From positions 154,001 to 218,000 of the forward strand of contig JAAOOA010000461.1 in the NCBI GenBank assembly GCA_012861695.1: 64,000 bases of DNA, given 5' to 3'. This document shows positions 1 through 10,543 of this stretch, one piece after another. Source of the stretch: Trematomus loennbergii (taxonomy: Eukaryota > Chordata > Actinopteri > Perciformes > Nototheniidae). Within the stretch, counting starts at the first letter, position 1. Every line of letters starts with the position of its first letter. A program made the translations under genes and the position numbers. The notes under the pieces are model-generated. The model saw only the letters and a list, made by a program, of their open reading frames with translations. It did not search any database and had not been told where the DNA came from.

Positions 1-240
1 ATATTTCACATCATTCATCCAGATCTGTAAAGTAACTAAATGTATTAAATACATGTAGTGGAGTAAAAGTAGACTATAATTTACCTCTGAACTGTAGTGG
101 AGTAGAAGTACACAGTAGCATAACATGGAAATAATCAAGTAAAGTACCTCAAAATGTACTTTAGTAGAGTACTTTTGTAAATGTACTTACTTCCCAGCTC
201 TGCATGAGACTGTGTGTGCAGCTTCACGCAGAGGGTGAGC
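1..240. repeat. Interspersed AGTACTTTTG-type repeat flank
   Basis: The stretch is rich in GGAGTAAAAGTAGAC and AGAGTACTTTTGTAAATG words, a composition common in teleost interspersed repeats. The same sequence occurs at 35,767-36,005. It has no coding content that I can support. It leads straight into the minisatellite. Confidence 0.6.
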
Positions 241-265
241 AGACTGGGGACGTTTCTGCTGTGTG

Positions 266-1917
266 AGAGTGTACAAAGTGAGTGTGTACAAAGTGAGTGT
301 GTACAAAGTGAGTGTGTACAAAGTGAGTGTGTACAAAGTGAGTGTGTACAAAGCGAGTGTGTACAAAGCGAGTGTGTATAAAGTGAGTGTGTACAAAGCG
401 AGTGTGTACAAAGCGAGTGTGTACAAAGCGAGTGTGTATAAAGTGAGTGTGTACAAAGTGAGTGTGTACAAAGTGAGTGTGTACAAAGTGAGTGTGTACA
501 AAGTGAGTGTGTACAAAGCGAGTGTGTACAAAGCGAGTGTGTATAAAGTGAGTGTGTACAAAGCGAGTGTGTACAAAGCGAGTGTGTACAAAGCGAGTGT
601 GTATAAAGTGAGTGTGTACAAAGCGAGTGTGTACAAAGCGAGTGTGTACAAAGCGAGTGTACAAAGTGAGTGTGTCCAAAGTGAGTGTGTACAAAGCGAG
701 TGTGTAGTGAGTGTGTAGTGAGTGTGTCCAAAGTGAGTGTGTCCAAAGTGAGTATGTCCAAAGTGAGTGTGTACAAAGCGAGTGTGTACAAAGCGAGTGT
801 GTACAAAGCGAGTGTGTAGTGAGTGTGTACAAAGTGAGTGTGTGTGAGTGTGTAGTGAGTGTGTAGTGAGTGTGTAGTGAGTGTGTAGTGAGTGTGTAGT
901 GAGTGTGTAGTGAGTGTGTCCAAAGTGAGTGTGTAGTGAGTGTGTCAAAGTGAGTGTGTCCAAAGTGACTGTGTACAAAGTGAGTGTGTGAGTGTGTAGT
1001 GAGTGTGTAGTGAGTGTGTAGTGAGTGTGTCCAAAGTGAGTGTGTAGTGAGTGTGTCAAAGTGAGTGTGTCCAAAGTGAGTGTGTAGTGAGTGTCAAAGT
1101 GAGTGTGTCCAAGTGAGTGTGTAGTGAGTGTGTCCAAAGTGAGTGTGTACAAAGTGAGTGTGTAGTGAGTGTGTACAAAGTGAGTGTGTAGTGAGTGTGT
1201 CCAAAGTGAGTGTGTATGAGTGTGTAGTGAGTGTGTCCAAAGTGAGTGTGTAGTGAGTGTGTAGTGAGTGTGTCCAAAGTGAGTGTGTAGTGAGTGTGTA
1301 GTGAGTGTGTAGTGAGTGTGTAGTGAGTGTGTCCAAAGTGAGTGTGTAGTGAGTGTGTAGTGAGTGTGTAGTGAGTGTGTAGTGAGTGTGTCCAAAGTGA
1401 GTGTGTAGTGAGTGTGTAGTGAGTGTGTAGTGAGTGTGTCAAAGTGAGTGTGTCCAAAGTGAGTGTGTAGTGAGTGTGTAAAGTGAGTGTGTACAAAGTG
1501 AGTGTGTAGTGAGTGTGTACAAAGTGAGTGTGTAGTGAGTGTGTACAAAGTGAGTGTGTAGTGAGTGTGTTGTGAGTGTGTACAAGTGAGTGTGTTGTGA
1601 GTGTGTCCAAAGTGAGTGTGTAGTGAGTGTGTCCAAAGTGAGTGTGTAGTGAGTGTGTACAAAGTGAGTGTGTAGTGAGTGTGTACAAAGTGAGTGTGTA
1701 GTGAGTGTGTACAAAGTGAGTGTGTAGTGAGTGTGTTGTGAGTGTGTACAAAGTGAGTGTGTAGTGAGTGTGTACAAAGTGAGTGTGTAGTGAGTGTGTA
1801 CAAAGTGAGTGTGTATGAGTGTGTAGTGAGTGTGTAGTGAGTGTGTAGTGAGTGTGTACAAAGTGAGTGTGTAGTGAGTGTGTAGTGAGTGTGTACAAAG
1901 TGAGTCTGTACAAAGGG
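266..1917. repeat. Composite 15/11-bp minisatellite, unit 1
   Basis: The array mixes three main units: GTGTGTACAAAGTGA (15 bp), GTGTGTCCAAAGTGA (15 bp) and GTGTGTAGTGA (11 bp), with ACAAAGC and ATAAAGT variants. The left part (to about 690) is almost pure 15-mers. The right part alternates 11-mers and 15-mers. The 15-bp period is a multiple of three and lacks stops, so long open frames appear on both strands; they are low-complexity artefacts. It ends about 100 bases before the ephx2 start codon. Confidence 0.97.
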
Positions 1918-2864
1918 CAACGTTTCCCCTCAGGCACGAACAGAAGCTCCCTGCAGCAGCAGAGGAAACACGTTCCTGTTGGGAGACGGAAACACACAGA
2001 CATTAAGAAAAGGTTCGACATGGCCGAGAAGAAAGCCGTCTTGTTCAACTTCTGGGGAGTTACTGCCTCTTCCACTCCTCAGGAAGTTTTCCAAACGTTG
2101 GAGGAGGTGCACAATCTGCCAGGGTAAGGAGACGACTTCTACCCCACATGTCTGCACTGACACGAGCAAATCTGATCAAACCGTGGGAACAAATGCTACT
2201 GCACGAGAGTAGATCTTGTAAAATACTCTTGTTTTTTAAACTGTGTACGAAAGAGTGATCTGGATAAGTTGAATTTGTGTTAATACATCTTTACTAAAAC
2301 TAGAACATGTGTGTATTGACTGCAATGTGTCAGTGGAGGCAGTCAAATACTTTGGTAGGATTTGAACTGTGGTTACTCTTAAAGCATGTTGAACTTTAGC
2401 ACTGAACTGTGTTTATATAACTACATAGGGTTGCTGGTACTATAACACTGATGAAGATTTACCAGCTTCAATTCATGTTGGATGTTAAACACTAGAAACA
2501 GCCGTCTGTGGAGTGGAATTAAAAGGATTAAATCAGTAAAATAGTACATTTGGACATTTAAAGAGGAATAAATATCATATAAGTAAATGAATAAAACATT
2601 AGAGAGTGTTTCTACTCTCATATATGACCTAATGCTTCTGTATGTTTAACCTCCCTTTTACGGTCACCTCACACACTCACATTCACGCCAAAACGCTCCT
2701 TATAATTATCTGTAATCTTCATGTTTCCAGAGGTTTTCTGTGCGGCGTGGCGTCCAAAAAGGACAGCGCCATGATCCGTGCAGAGCGAGGCGAGATGACC
2801 CTTTCTCAGGTGGGTGACGGGAGGTCATGAGTGCATTAACTTCCACAATAATCTACTTTACTCA

Positions 2865-3023
<159 letters not shown>

Positions 3024-3218
3024 ATAGATGATACCAGCGTTCGAAGCAGAGTGTCTGAAGGAGGCCAAATCCAGGGTGTGTCTCTGCCGTCTGATTGGTC
3101 AGTGAAAGGTCTGCTGAAGGAGCTCCAAGAGGCCATGATGGACGTCCAACCAGCCGTGTTACAGATAGCTGCCCGTCTGCACCACAGAGGTACATCTGCA
3201 AACACCTGTACACACACC

Positions 3219-3617
3219 TGTTTGGAAAATACTGAATGTCCTCTTCCAACATGAGAGTAACATGATAACAAAGGTATCCCAACTGTAGCTGTGAACATGA
3301 CAGGATGTATGATTACCTAGAAGAGCATCAGGACTGTTTGAGGCATATGATAGCTATGTGATTAACATGATGATTCAGCCTCTATGGAGATAGACATATG
3401 ACAAGCATGATCATTTCTGACGTGGAGCTAATGTGAAGTAAACATTGAATACTGCTTTCTATTCCTCCATCTTGTGACTGTGTAACTCCCTCTCTTGGAT
3501 ATCAGCATGTGAAGGACACTGTTCAGGAACTAGTTGATGCTCTGTATGTGAGGACTACTTCCATTCTGGAGAGGATCACAGATACATGGATCCTGAGATT
3601 GAAGCTCAAGCCGGTGA
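3219..3617 (+). repeat. Left arm of ~400-bp inverted repeat, ephx2 intron 3
   Basis: The sequence is the near-perfect reverse complement of 4,954-5,348. Together the arms bracket exons 4-7 with a spacer of about 1.3 kb. No coding frame or transposase is visible in the arm. It may be a dispersed element inserted twice in opposite orientation, or a fold-back structure. A copy at 38,580-38,978 is full length. The copy after the retrovirus starts within the arm at 18,152. Confidence 0.9.
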
Positions 3618-4953
3618 CGAGTGATATTTTTCTAACAATCAGGGTTACTGACAGCCGTGCTGGCCAATCACTGGCTGGATGACAGCGCGGCAGGAGATGG
3701 CCCCGCCCATCTGCTCTCGCTGCTTGGCGGCCGTTTCGACCTGGTCCTCCAGTCGTGTCGCTCAGGTCACATGGTCCCTGAGCCCGCCATGTTCAGGTGC
3801 GCTCTGAAGCACCTGGGAGTGACGTCACAACAGGTGAGCGGCGCATACGCTAAAGTCATGACATTGTACAAAATATTGAGTTCAGCTGGTTTTTGTTTTA
3901 GCTCTCTGCAGCACATTGGACCTGTTCAGTAATCCATCAACCCAAACCTAGACCATCTTTCTATATTTACTGTTAACTTGGAAGAGGAGCTTTGCTAATG
4001 CAACAACATGCCTAATATTTCCAGCTTGTAAAATCATGGAAACAGGAAGCTAAGTCTTCTTGCTCTTAACGTTGTGAGCCTTAACATACAGCGTTTGGTT
4101 CTCAGTGTACAAAAGTACACAAAGAGTACACATCTGACTGCAGCCAAGCCCGGATGCACCAGATAGAAACCTCCTTAAAGGTAGTGTTAGTAACGTGTGC
4201 AGACGGTCAGCACAGTTTGATCAGCCCGTCTCCTCTCAGGCCGTGTGGCTGGATGCAGATGAGGAAGGTGTGAAGGCAGCAGAGGGAGTGGGGATGAAGG
4301 CCATCTTGGTGGAAAACCTGGACGACGCTCTGAAGAAACTGGCCCACTTCACAGGAGTTCAGGTGTGGACAGTTCCTACCTTTCTGCTTTATAGGAAGGA
4401 CACAACACGACTGGGCATTGATAAAGACACATCAGGGTGGATTACGGCGAGACAGGCTAAAGCATGTCCATTTAGAGGTTTATTTGAGCATCTCTGTCTA
4501 TTTGTAGAAAGATTACTTAAAGTTAGCATCACATAACGCCTCATTTGCATATTTAAACACAAGATAAATATGCAATGTAAGCCCATGCAGACAAGGAGTT
4601 ATGTCTGTTAGAGATGACTTGTGTTTTAGTGAAGGTGAATGTGTGTTTCAGGCTGATGGAGCAGAGAGTCCTCCGCCCTCCTGCAGCCCTGAGGAAGTGT
4701 CTCATGGATTCGTTACCATCAGGGTAATCATCTGTTCAAGAAGAGAGTAAACCACAGTGTAGATGTTGTTTCCTGTATGTTTAACGGTAATATTTCTCAC
4801 GTGTCAGCCCGGTGTGAGGACCCATTTTGTTGAAATGGGCTCAGGTCCGCCCGTCCTGCTGTGCCACGGCTTCCCTGAGAGCTGGTTCTCCTGGAGGTTC
4901 CAGGTAACACGAAACACAACCTTTCATAAAGCACAAGTGTTAGACAGACACCA

Positions 4954-5348
4954 TCACCGGCTTGAGCTTCAATCTCAGGATCCATGTATCTGTGATCCTC
5001 TCCAGAATGGAAGGAGTCATCACATACAGAGCATCAACTAGTTCCTGAACAGTGTCCTTCACATGCTGATATCCAAGAGAGGGAGTTACACAGTCACAAG
5101 ATGGAGGAATAGAAAGCAGTATTCAATGTTTACTTCAGATTAGCTCCACGTCAGAAATGAGCATGCTTGTCATATGTCTATCTCCATAGAGGCTGAATCA
5201 TCATGTTAATCACATAGCTATCATATGCCTCAAACAGTCCTGATGCTCTTCTAGGTAATCACATCCTGTCATGTTCACAGCTACAGTTGGGATACCTTTG
5301 TTATCATGTTACTCTCATTGGAAGAGGACATTCAGTATCTTCCCAACA
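4954..5348 (-). repeat. Right arm of ~400-bp inverted repeat, ephx2 intron 7
   Basis: Reverse complement of 3,219-3,617. It is full length only here, where intron 7 continues to exon 8. In the other two ephx2 copies the arm stops after TCATATGCCTCA (20,030 and 40,593) and NLR-flank sequence begins. Confidence 0.9.
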
Positions 5349-5527
5349 ACAAGCATGCATAATAAAACAATAACCATTTCATATACATCCCATAACAGTT
5401 TGGTACCTGTCTCTGCTGCAGATCCCTGCCATGGCGGCCGCTGGCTTCAGGGTTCTGGCTCTGGACATGAAGGGGTTCGGGGAGTCCACCGCGCCTCCAG
5501 GTGAACCACCTGCACATGCAGCCGTAA

Positions 5528-5686
5528 TACGGTGGCCCTGAAGGTCAAAACACAACAACGATGATCAAAATGCTAATTAATTCACAAAAGAAACACATTT
5601 TACAAAACACAGAAACATATAAAAAACAACTAAAATAATTCACAAAACAGTTGAAATGTTATGTTTTGACCCTCAGGGCCACCGTA
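5528..5686. mobile_element. TA-flanked MITE in ephx2 intron 8
   Basis: A ~159-base element starts TACGGTGGCCCTGAAGGTC and ends with its reverse complement GACCCTCAGGGCCACCGTA. The inside is A-rich with repeated ACAAAAC words and no coding potential. TA target duplication and a short inverted repeat fit a Tc1/mariner-type MITE. The family assignment is inference. Confidence 0.75.
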
Positions 5687-5804
5687 GATGTATAGTCAAT
5701 GATTAACTACATATATAGATAGCAAGAACTACAAAATCATTATTTCAACGTTGTTTTTACCACTGACAGACATAGAGGAGTATTCCCAGGAGCAGCTGTG
5801 CAAG

Positions 5805-5917
<113 letters not shown>

Positions 5918-6201
5918 CTCTTCAGTACATAATATGAAACGATGTTACGAGGAAGAGTACTAAACCCCACAAAACGTGCTTTTTCTCCAGGATTTAATCA
6001 CATTTATGGACAAAATGGTGAGTTCATACACACTGAGTGAAGCACTTTTTAAAAATAAAGTAAATTAAATTGATTGCAGTTTAAAAATAAGCTTTTGTTT
6101 TGTGTGTTTCTGCAGGCGATGCCACAGGTCACGCTGGTGGGGCACGACTGGGGCGGCGCTCTGGTGTGGAACATGGCTCAGTATTACCCCGAGAGAGTGA
6201 G

Positions 6202-6203
<2 letters not shown>

Positions 6204-6251
<48 letters not shown>
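6204..6251. repeat. CA microsatellite, ephx2 intron 11
   Basis: (CA)n of about 48 bases starting 3 bases into the intron after exon 11. Confidence 0.97.
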
Positions 6252-6254
<3 letters not shown>

Positions 6255-6568
6255 TACCACACATTATGTATTTATTTCAAAGAGGACCATGCATACAAAT
6301 ACATTCATCTCAGAAAAGAGAAGAGATGAATTATGCCAGATTATAGCTAATTATTTCATCTGCAGGTACGTAACAATCAATAATCACTACAAATATTGCA
6401 TCATCTCTATCACACAAACAATTATAAAACATGATTTAAGTACAGCTCAATCAAATAATACATAGTACAGTTAAAATATAATATTACAAGACAGTTCAAA
6501 TTGAATAAGTCAATCACATTGTTTGCACCTCAAGAGAAAGAGTTCAAGTCAGTACAGGTTTTAATTAC
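6252..6568. other. Remainder of ephx2 intron 11, no feature seen
   Basis: AT-rich sequence after exon 11. I looked for exon 12 (the residues that follow the PERVR motif of the family) and found none before the solo LTR. Confidence 0.6.
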
Positions 6569-7081
6569 TGTGGGGGAAACTTCTGTGTAGCATGGAGTCA
6601 CCGACTCAGGAAGGAGACACGGTGAGAGCTGGAGCTTTTGATGTCAAACACTGATGGGTTTATTCAGAGTATCGGCCGGAGGATTCACATCACAAGTCAA
6701 AGAGTCAGAGGTTCTGACTTCACAGTAGAGTTGCCACGTCAATTCTGAAGACCCTCTCTCTATGCTAGACCTTTTAACTGGTTCACAGAGAGAAATCAAC
6801 ATCTCTGAAGGAGTAGACTAAACAGCTGGGAACACTGAGCCACCTGCGTCCGACACTCATGGCCTCAAAGATTTCACATCTTAGAGTCCACAAACACCGA
6901 TAAAGAAGTGCCTCAGCGTTCTCACAACAATTACCATTCGTGCCAGACAAGTTGACCGGTCACACACTGGTGACAACACATATGGCACCAAGGCCTTTCC
7001 TTAAGGAGATAACAGACGTCAGAGTAGATCATAACGTCACAGAGCAAAAGGTTAGATATCTAGAAGAATTATTCCTTAACA
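6569..7081 (-). mobile_element. Solo LTR with ATTAC target duplication
   Basis: The sequence starts TGTGGGGGAAAC and ends CCTTAACA, the same termini as the provirus LTRs. It is flanked by ATTAC on both sides (6,564-6,568 and 7,082-7,086), a clean 5-bp target duplication. No internal retroviral sequence separates the flanks, so this is a solo LTR left by LTR-LTR recombination. It carries a ~20-base insertion near 6,820-6,845 and more differences from the provirus LTRs than they show to each other, so it is probably an older insertion. A minus-strand AATAAA lies at 6,659-6,664. Confidence 0.92.
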
Positions 7082-7116
7082 ATTACAACTGGAAGAATAT
7101 TCCAGTGTTTGATGGC

Positions 7117-7608
7117 TGTGGAGGAAACTTCTGTGTAGTAATGCATGGAGTCACCGACTCAGGAAGGAGACACGGTGAGAGTTGGAGCTTTGATGTCAAA
7201 CACTGATGGGTTTATTCAGAGTATTCGGCCGGAGGATTCACATCACAAAGTCAAAGAGTCAGAGGTTCTGACTTCACGGTAGAGTTGCCACGTCAATTCT
7301 GAAGACCTCTCTCTATGCTAGACCTTTTAACAGGTTCACAGAGAGAAATCAACATCTCTGAAGGAGTAGACTAAACACTGAATCATCTGCGTCCAACGCT
7401 CATGGCCTCAAGGATTTCACATCCTAGAGCCCACAAACACCGATAAAGAAGTGCTTCAGTGTTCTCACAACAATTACCCTACGTGCCAGACAAGTTGACC
7501 GGTCTCACACTGGGGACAACAACACATATGGCACCAAGGCCTTTCCTTAAAGGAAATAACACATGTCAGAGTAAAAGGTTAGATATCTAGAAGAATTATT
7601 CCTTAACA
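7117..7608 (-). mobile_element. 3' LTR of the endogenous retrovirus
   Basis: 492 bases with TG...CA termini on either strand. The minus-strand polyadenylation signal AATAAA is at 7,211-7,216. It pairs with 17,660-18,151. Confidence 0.93.
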
Positions 7609-7610
7609 GT

Positions 7611-7622
7611 TCCTCTCTTTTT
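7611..7622 (-). promoter_or_regulatory. Polypurine tract next to 3' LTR
   Basis: Minus strand AAAAAGAGAGGA lies two bases upstream of the 3' LTR, the expected place for the plus-strand DNA primer of a retrovirus. Confidence 0.8.
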
Positions 7623-8295
7623 ATCATTTTTGATAACCTTAAAACATTAGTCTAATAATTCTGGTCAATACTTAAATCAATAGGCGTCTTCAGATTCGAG
7701 TGTGGTCTCACCTTACATTCAATTACATCACAAAGTAGAGTAAGATTGAAACATTCAATCACAATGATTGATACAGGCAATCATAATAGGAAAATTATCT
7801 CTCATCAGTGTTTGGAGCATCTTTTGTCAATAAGACAATAATGAACACACATAAAACACAGATACATAATAGCAAAATATTTGTTTTAAACTAATATCTT
7901 TTATCATTTAAACCATTAGTTAATGTCATTTATCAAACTATAAAATCAAAACCAGAAACAGCCTAAAGATTTGCTTTAAGGCAATCACTAGTCAAAAGCA
8001 TTTCAAACTTAGGATCATAAGAGATCCAGCTAAGGCATAAATTCACAGTGGTGATTTGATCAATCTGTAATCTGCAAAGTTGCAGTGTCCTCAATTTTAG
8101 GATTACTTTACGTTTACTTCATTACGCTTTAGCCAAGAGTAAGGCACTTAGTCTTAGAAAAATCAATACATTCATTTTAATCAAATACATTGTTCAAAAT
8201 CTGAAAAGGAAAAATCAGATATTTGTCGTGTAGTGTAACAACCTGAAAGGGAAAAGTCAAAATATCTTTTCTTTAATCTAAGCATCAATTTTAAT
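7623..8295 (-). other. Retroviral 3' non-coding stretch between env and polypurine tract
   Basis: About 670 AT-rich bases between the env stop and the polypurine tract. I see no frame of note and no recognisable accessory gene. Confidence 0.6.
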
Positions 8296-10543
8296 TCATT
8301 GGTCATTGTAAGGGGGAACCCATGGTTCGGAAACCACGGCAGCGACCCACGGGTCTGGAAGCTCGGCGTCGTACATCATCACGGTGTCATCAACGGTGGT
8401 GTACCCCACTAGTCTCTGTGGGGCCTGGAGGGCGACTTTGGTAATCTTTCGCAGGACTAGTTTAACTACAGTGACTAGGCACATTATCAGGATTAGCACA
8501 CCTAGGATAAACACTGAAATGGTAACAATGAATTTTACAATCCCCCCTCCCCATGACCCAAATGTTCCAGTTAAATCCCCAAATGCAAACCCATGAGTTT
8601 CGTGCAATTCTTTTATTCCCCTAGCAGTATCATGAGCCATATCCATGACCTCAGGTGTGGCATCAGAGATGAAAGAACAACACTCAGATCCAATCACCTT
8701 GCATGTACCCCCCTGTGCTGCTAGTAGAAGATCCAGTGCCATGCGATTCTGTAATGCCACTGTTCTAACTTCCTGCAGTTCTTTGTGTTCAGCTAACATG
8801 GCTGTGTTGGACACATTAAGGTGCTTCTCCACAACCTTGGAGAGAGCTATAATTTCCTGCTGGGAAACATAAATACCGTACCAGGGCAGAAATGCGCTAG
8901 CCAGCTGCTGACCTGTTGTGATGGTTCTACGAGTTCTGTGTAGGGCAGGGAATATTGCTGCAATCTCCTCAGTCTCTACTTTACGGATCAAAGGGATTAG
9001 ATAGGCTAGATAACAGGTGCCATCAAAAGTATCATAAGGCATGCAACCGTAGGCTCTGTTCCCACAAACCAAGTAAACCCTCTCTGGAAGGGGAGTTCTG
9101 GTTAACTTGATCTTTACTACGGTGTTACAGTCGCTGTGGCCCACATCGTCAGAGGGTGAAAACCCTCCTCCGCTCTGGAAGCAGATGGACACATTCTTCC
9201 ACTCATGCACCACAACTGGGGGAACATAAACGGAACAGTCACGTGTAGGGGATTTACCTAAGGGTAATGGCAGTGAACAGTCATGTATTTTAACTTTCAC
9301 TGAGTCCACTGTTCGGGCGCCAAACCAGGGTACAACTGCTACCAAGGCTTCAACCAACAAAGATGGTGTGTGCGGTTGAGGTGAACATGTTGGACTTGTG
9401 GAAGTGGCTGAGCAATTAGTCTGGACTAGAGCTAATTGGAATCTGTATTCAAAAGCTAGTTCAACGTATTTCTTCACATATATAAGTTTTAGAACCCTCA
9501 ATCGTTTGAAACCGTCTGGCAGGTAGTCTTTATTTACTGTGTCAACAATGAGCGAGATTAAGCCATTGTACTTTAAAGGTTGCTCAAAGTCTATGGGGTA
9601 GGAAGGGGTGTAACAATCATCTGCATCCTTGCTAATTCGGGATGCTATATCACTCCAGGTGACTAAACTGTAGTCAGCTTTTGTGAAGGAATTGGGCTGA
9701 ACATGGGAGAGTACATGGATTCTGGCATGTTCTGGCACAGCCAACAGTTGCTAACATTGCGTTCATGTGCATAGTCTAACATTAAACTCATTGCGGAATT
9801 GGTTTGAGTTTGTTTAGGTGGAGTAATTAAGGCATTTTTTGAAGAGTCTACATCACTCTCTGGTGACTTAATTACATCTGAACCTGGTTCACTAAATGAA
9901 CATCTAGTGACCCTGAACTGGGATCTTTGTAATTTGGTGTCCATGTGGTACACATGGGATCATCCTTTAATTGTTCCTTAGTGAAACACCACATTTCTGG
10001 GGGCACATTTGCAACAGTGTTGAGTGTTATTCTTACCATCCGCTGTGAGACCTGGAACCGCTGGTACCCCGTCTCTGGATAGACGTTCCACGCCCACAAG
10101 CCTTTGCTTAAAAACACAGGAAACACAACAACACAGTCATTTGAGTTACATTTTGTAGTCGGACATTCAAAGGAAATATTCTGTGACCCTCTCTTGGGTG
10201 TGATGTGAGCAGGAAAAGGGAGAAGCCTTATCTCGGGGCCCACTTTCCTCCTTCTTCTCTCTCTTTTTCTCTCTCTTTTTCTCTCTCGCACCATACCGAA
10301 TGTTTGTGTGGTGCTCGAAAACAACCTGTCTGTGCCCTTAGATAAGAGCACCTTATACTCTCCCTCTGAGTGGCGAGAGCCCTCGCCACCTGTCGTTGGG
10401 ATTGCCTCAGCGTCGTCCAGTAGGGCTTCCTTGGCCAGGTATAGCAGTACAAGGAGTATGAGGACCGCCTTCACACGCCTACACCCTGACCCTCCCCACT
10501 GACCGGTGGAGGAGACAGACGGCATCGTGAAGCGTGGATCCAC
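8296..10543 (-). pseudogene. env: Retroviral envelope (env), gammaretrovirus type, frame broken
   Basis: Env makes the surface (SU) and transmembrane (TM) proteins for entry. Minus-strand reading starts at 10,543 with a short N-terminus and a hydrophobic signal-anchor stretch. It overlaps the end of pol by about 70 bases, as in gammaretroviruses. The SU part contains a CWLC motif (about 9,735-9,750), and the SU/TM border has a basic RTRR site followed by a fusion-peptide-like stretch. TM has a heptad-rich region, a CX6CC motif (about 8,675-8,705) and one membrane span (about 8,425-8,510) with a short tail. CWLC plus CX6CC mark a covalently linked SU-TM of gamma type. The frame is broken around 9,870-9,955 and again around 9,660-9,745. 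The 8,296-9,744 part is one open frame of 482 codons covering the SU end and all of TM. Confidence 0.88.

Noticed and set aside
266..1917. CRISPR-like array of short repeats
   Set aside because: Units are contiguous without unique spacers, and this is vertebrate DNA.
135..2075. Very long open frames on both strands rich in THSLCTHSL or VYKVS repeats
   Set aside because: They are translations of the 15/11-bp minisatellite. A stop-free period divisible by three explains their length; no other coding sign is present.
7112..7116. ATGGC/ATAGC as the true target duplication of one provirus insertion
   Set aside because: Four of five bases match, but the wider flanks are from different ephx2 introns and unit 2 shows the right flank's empty site with ATAGC. 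The recombination reading fits better.
8296..9744. Domesticated env gene, kept open for a host role
   Set aside because: The SU start is frame-broken, the LTRs are young and gag/pol are nearby. The open TM part is explained by recent insertion; no sign of selection can be read from one copy.
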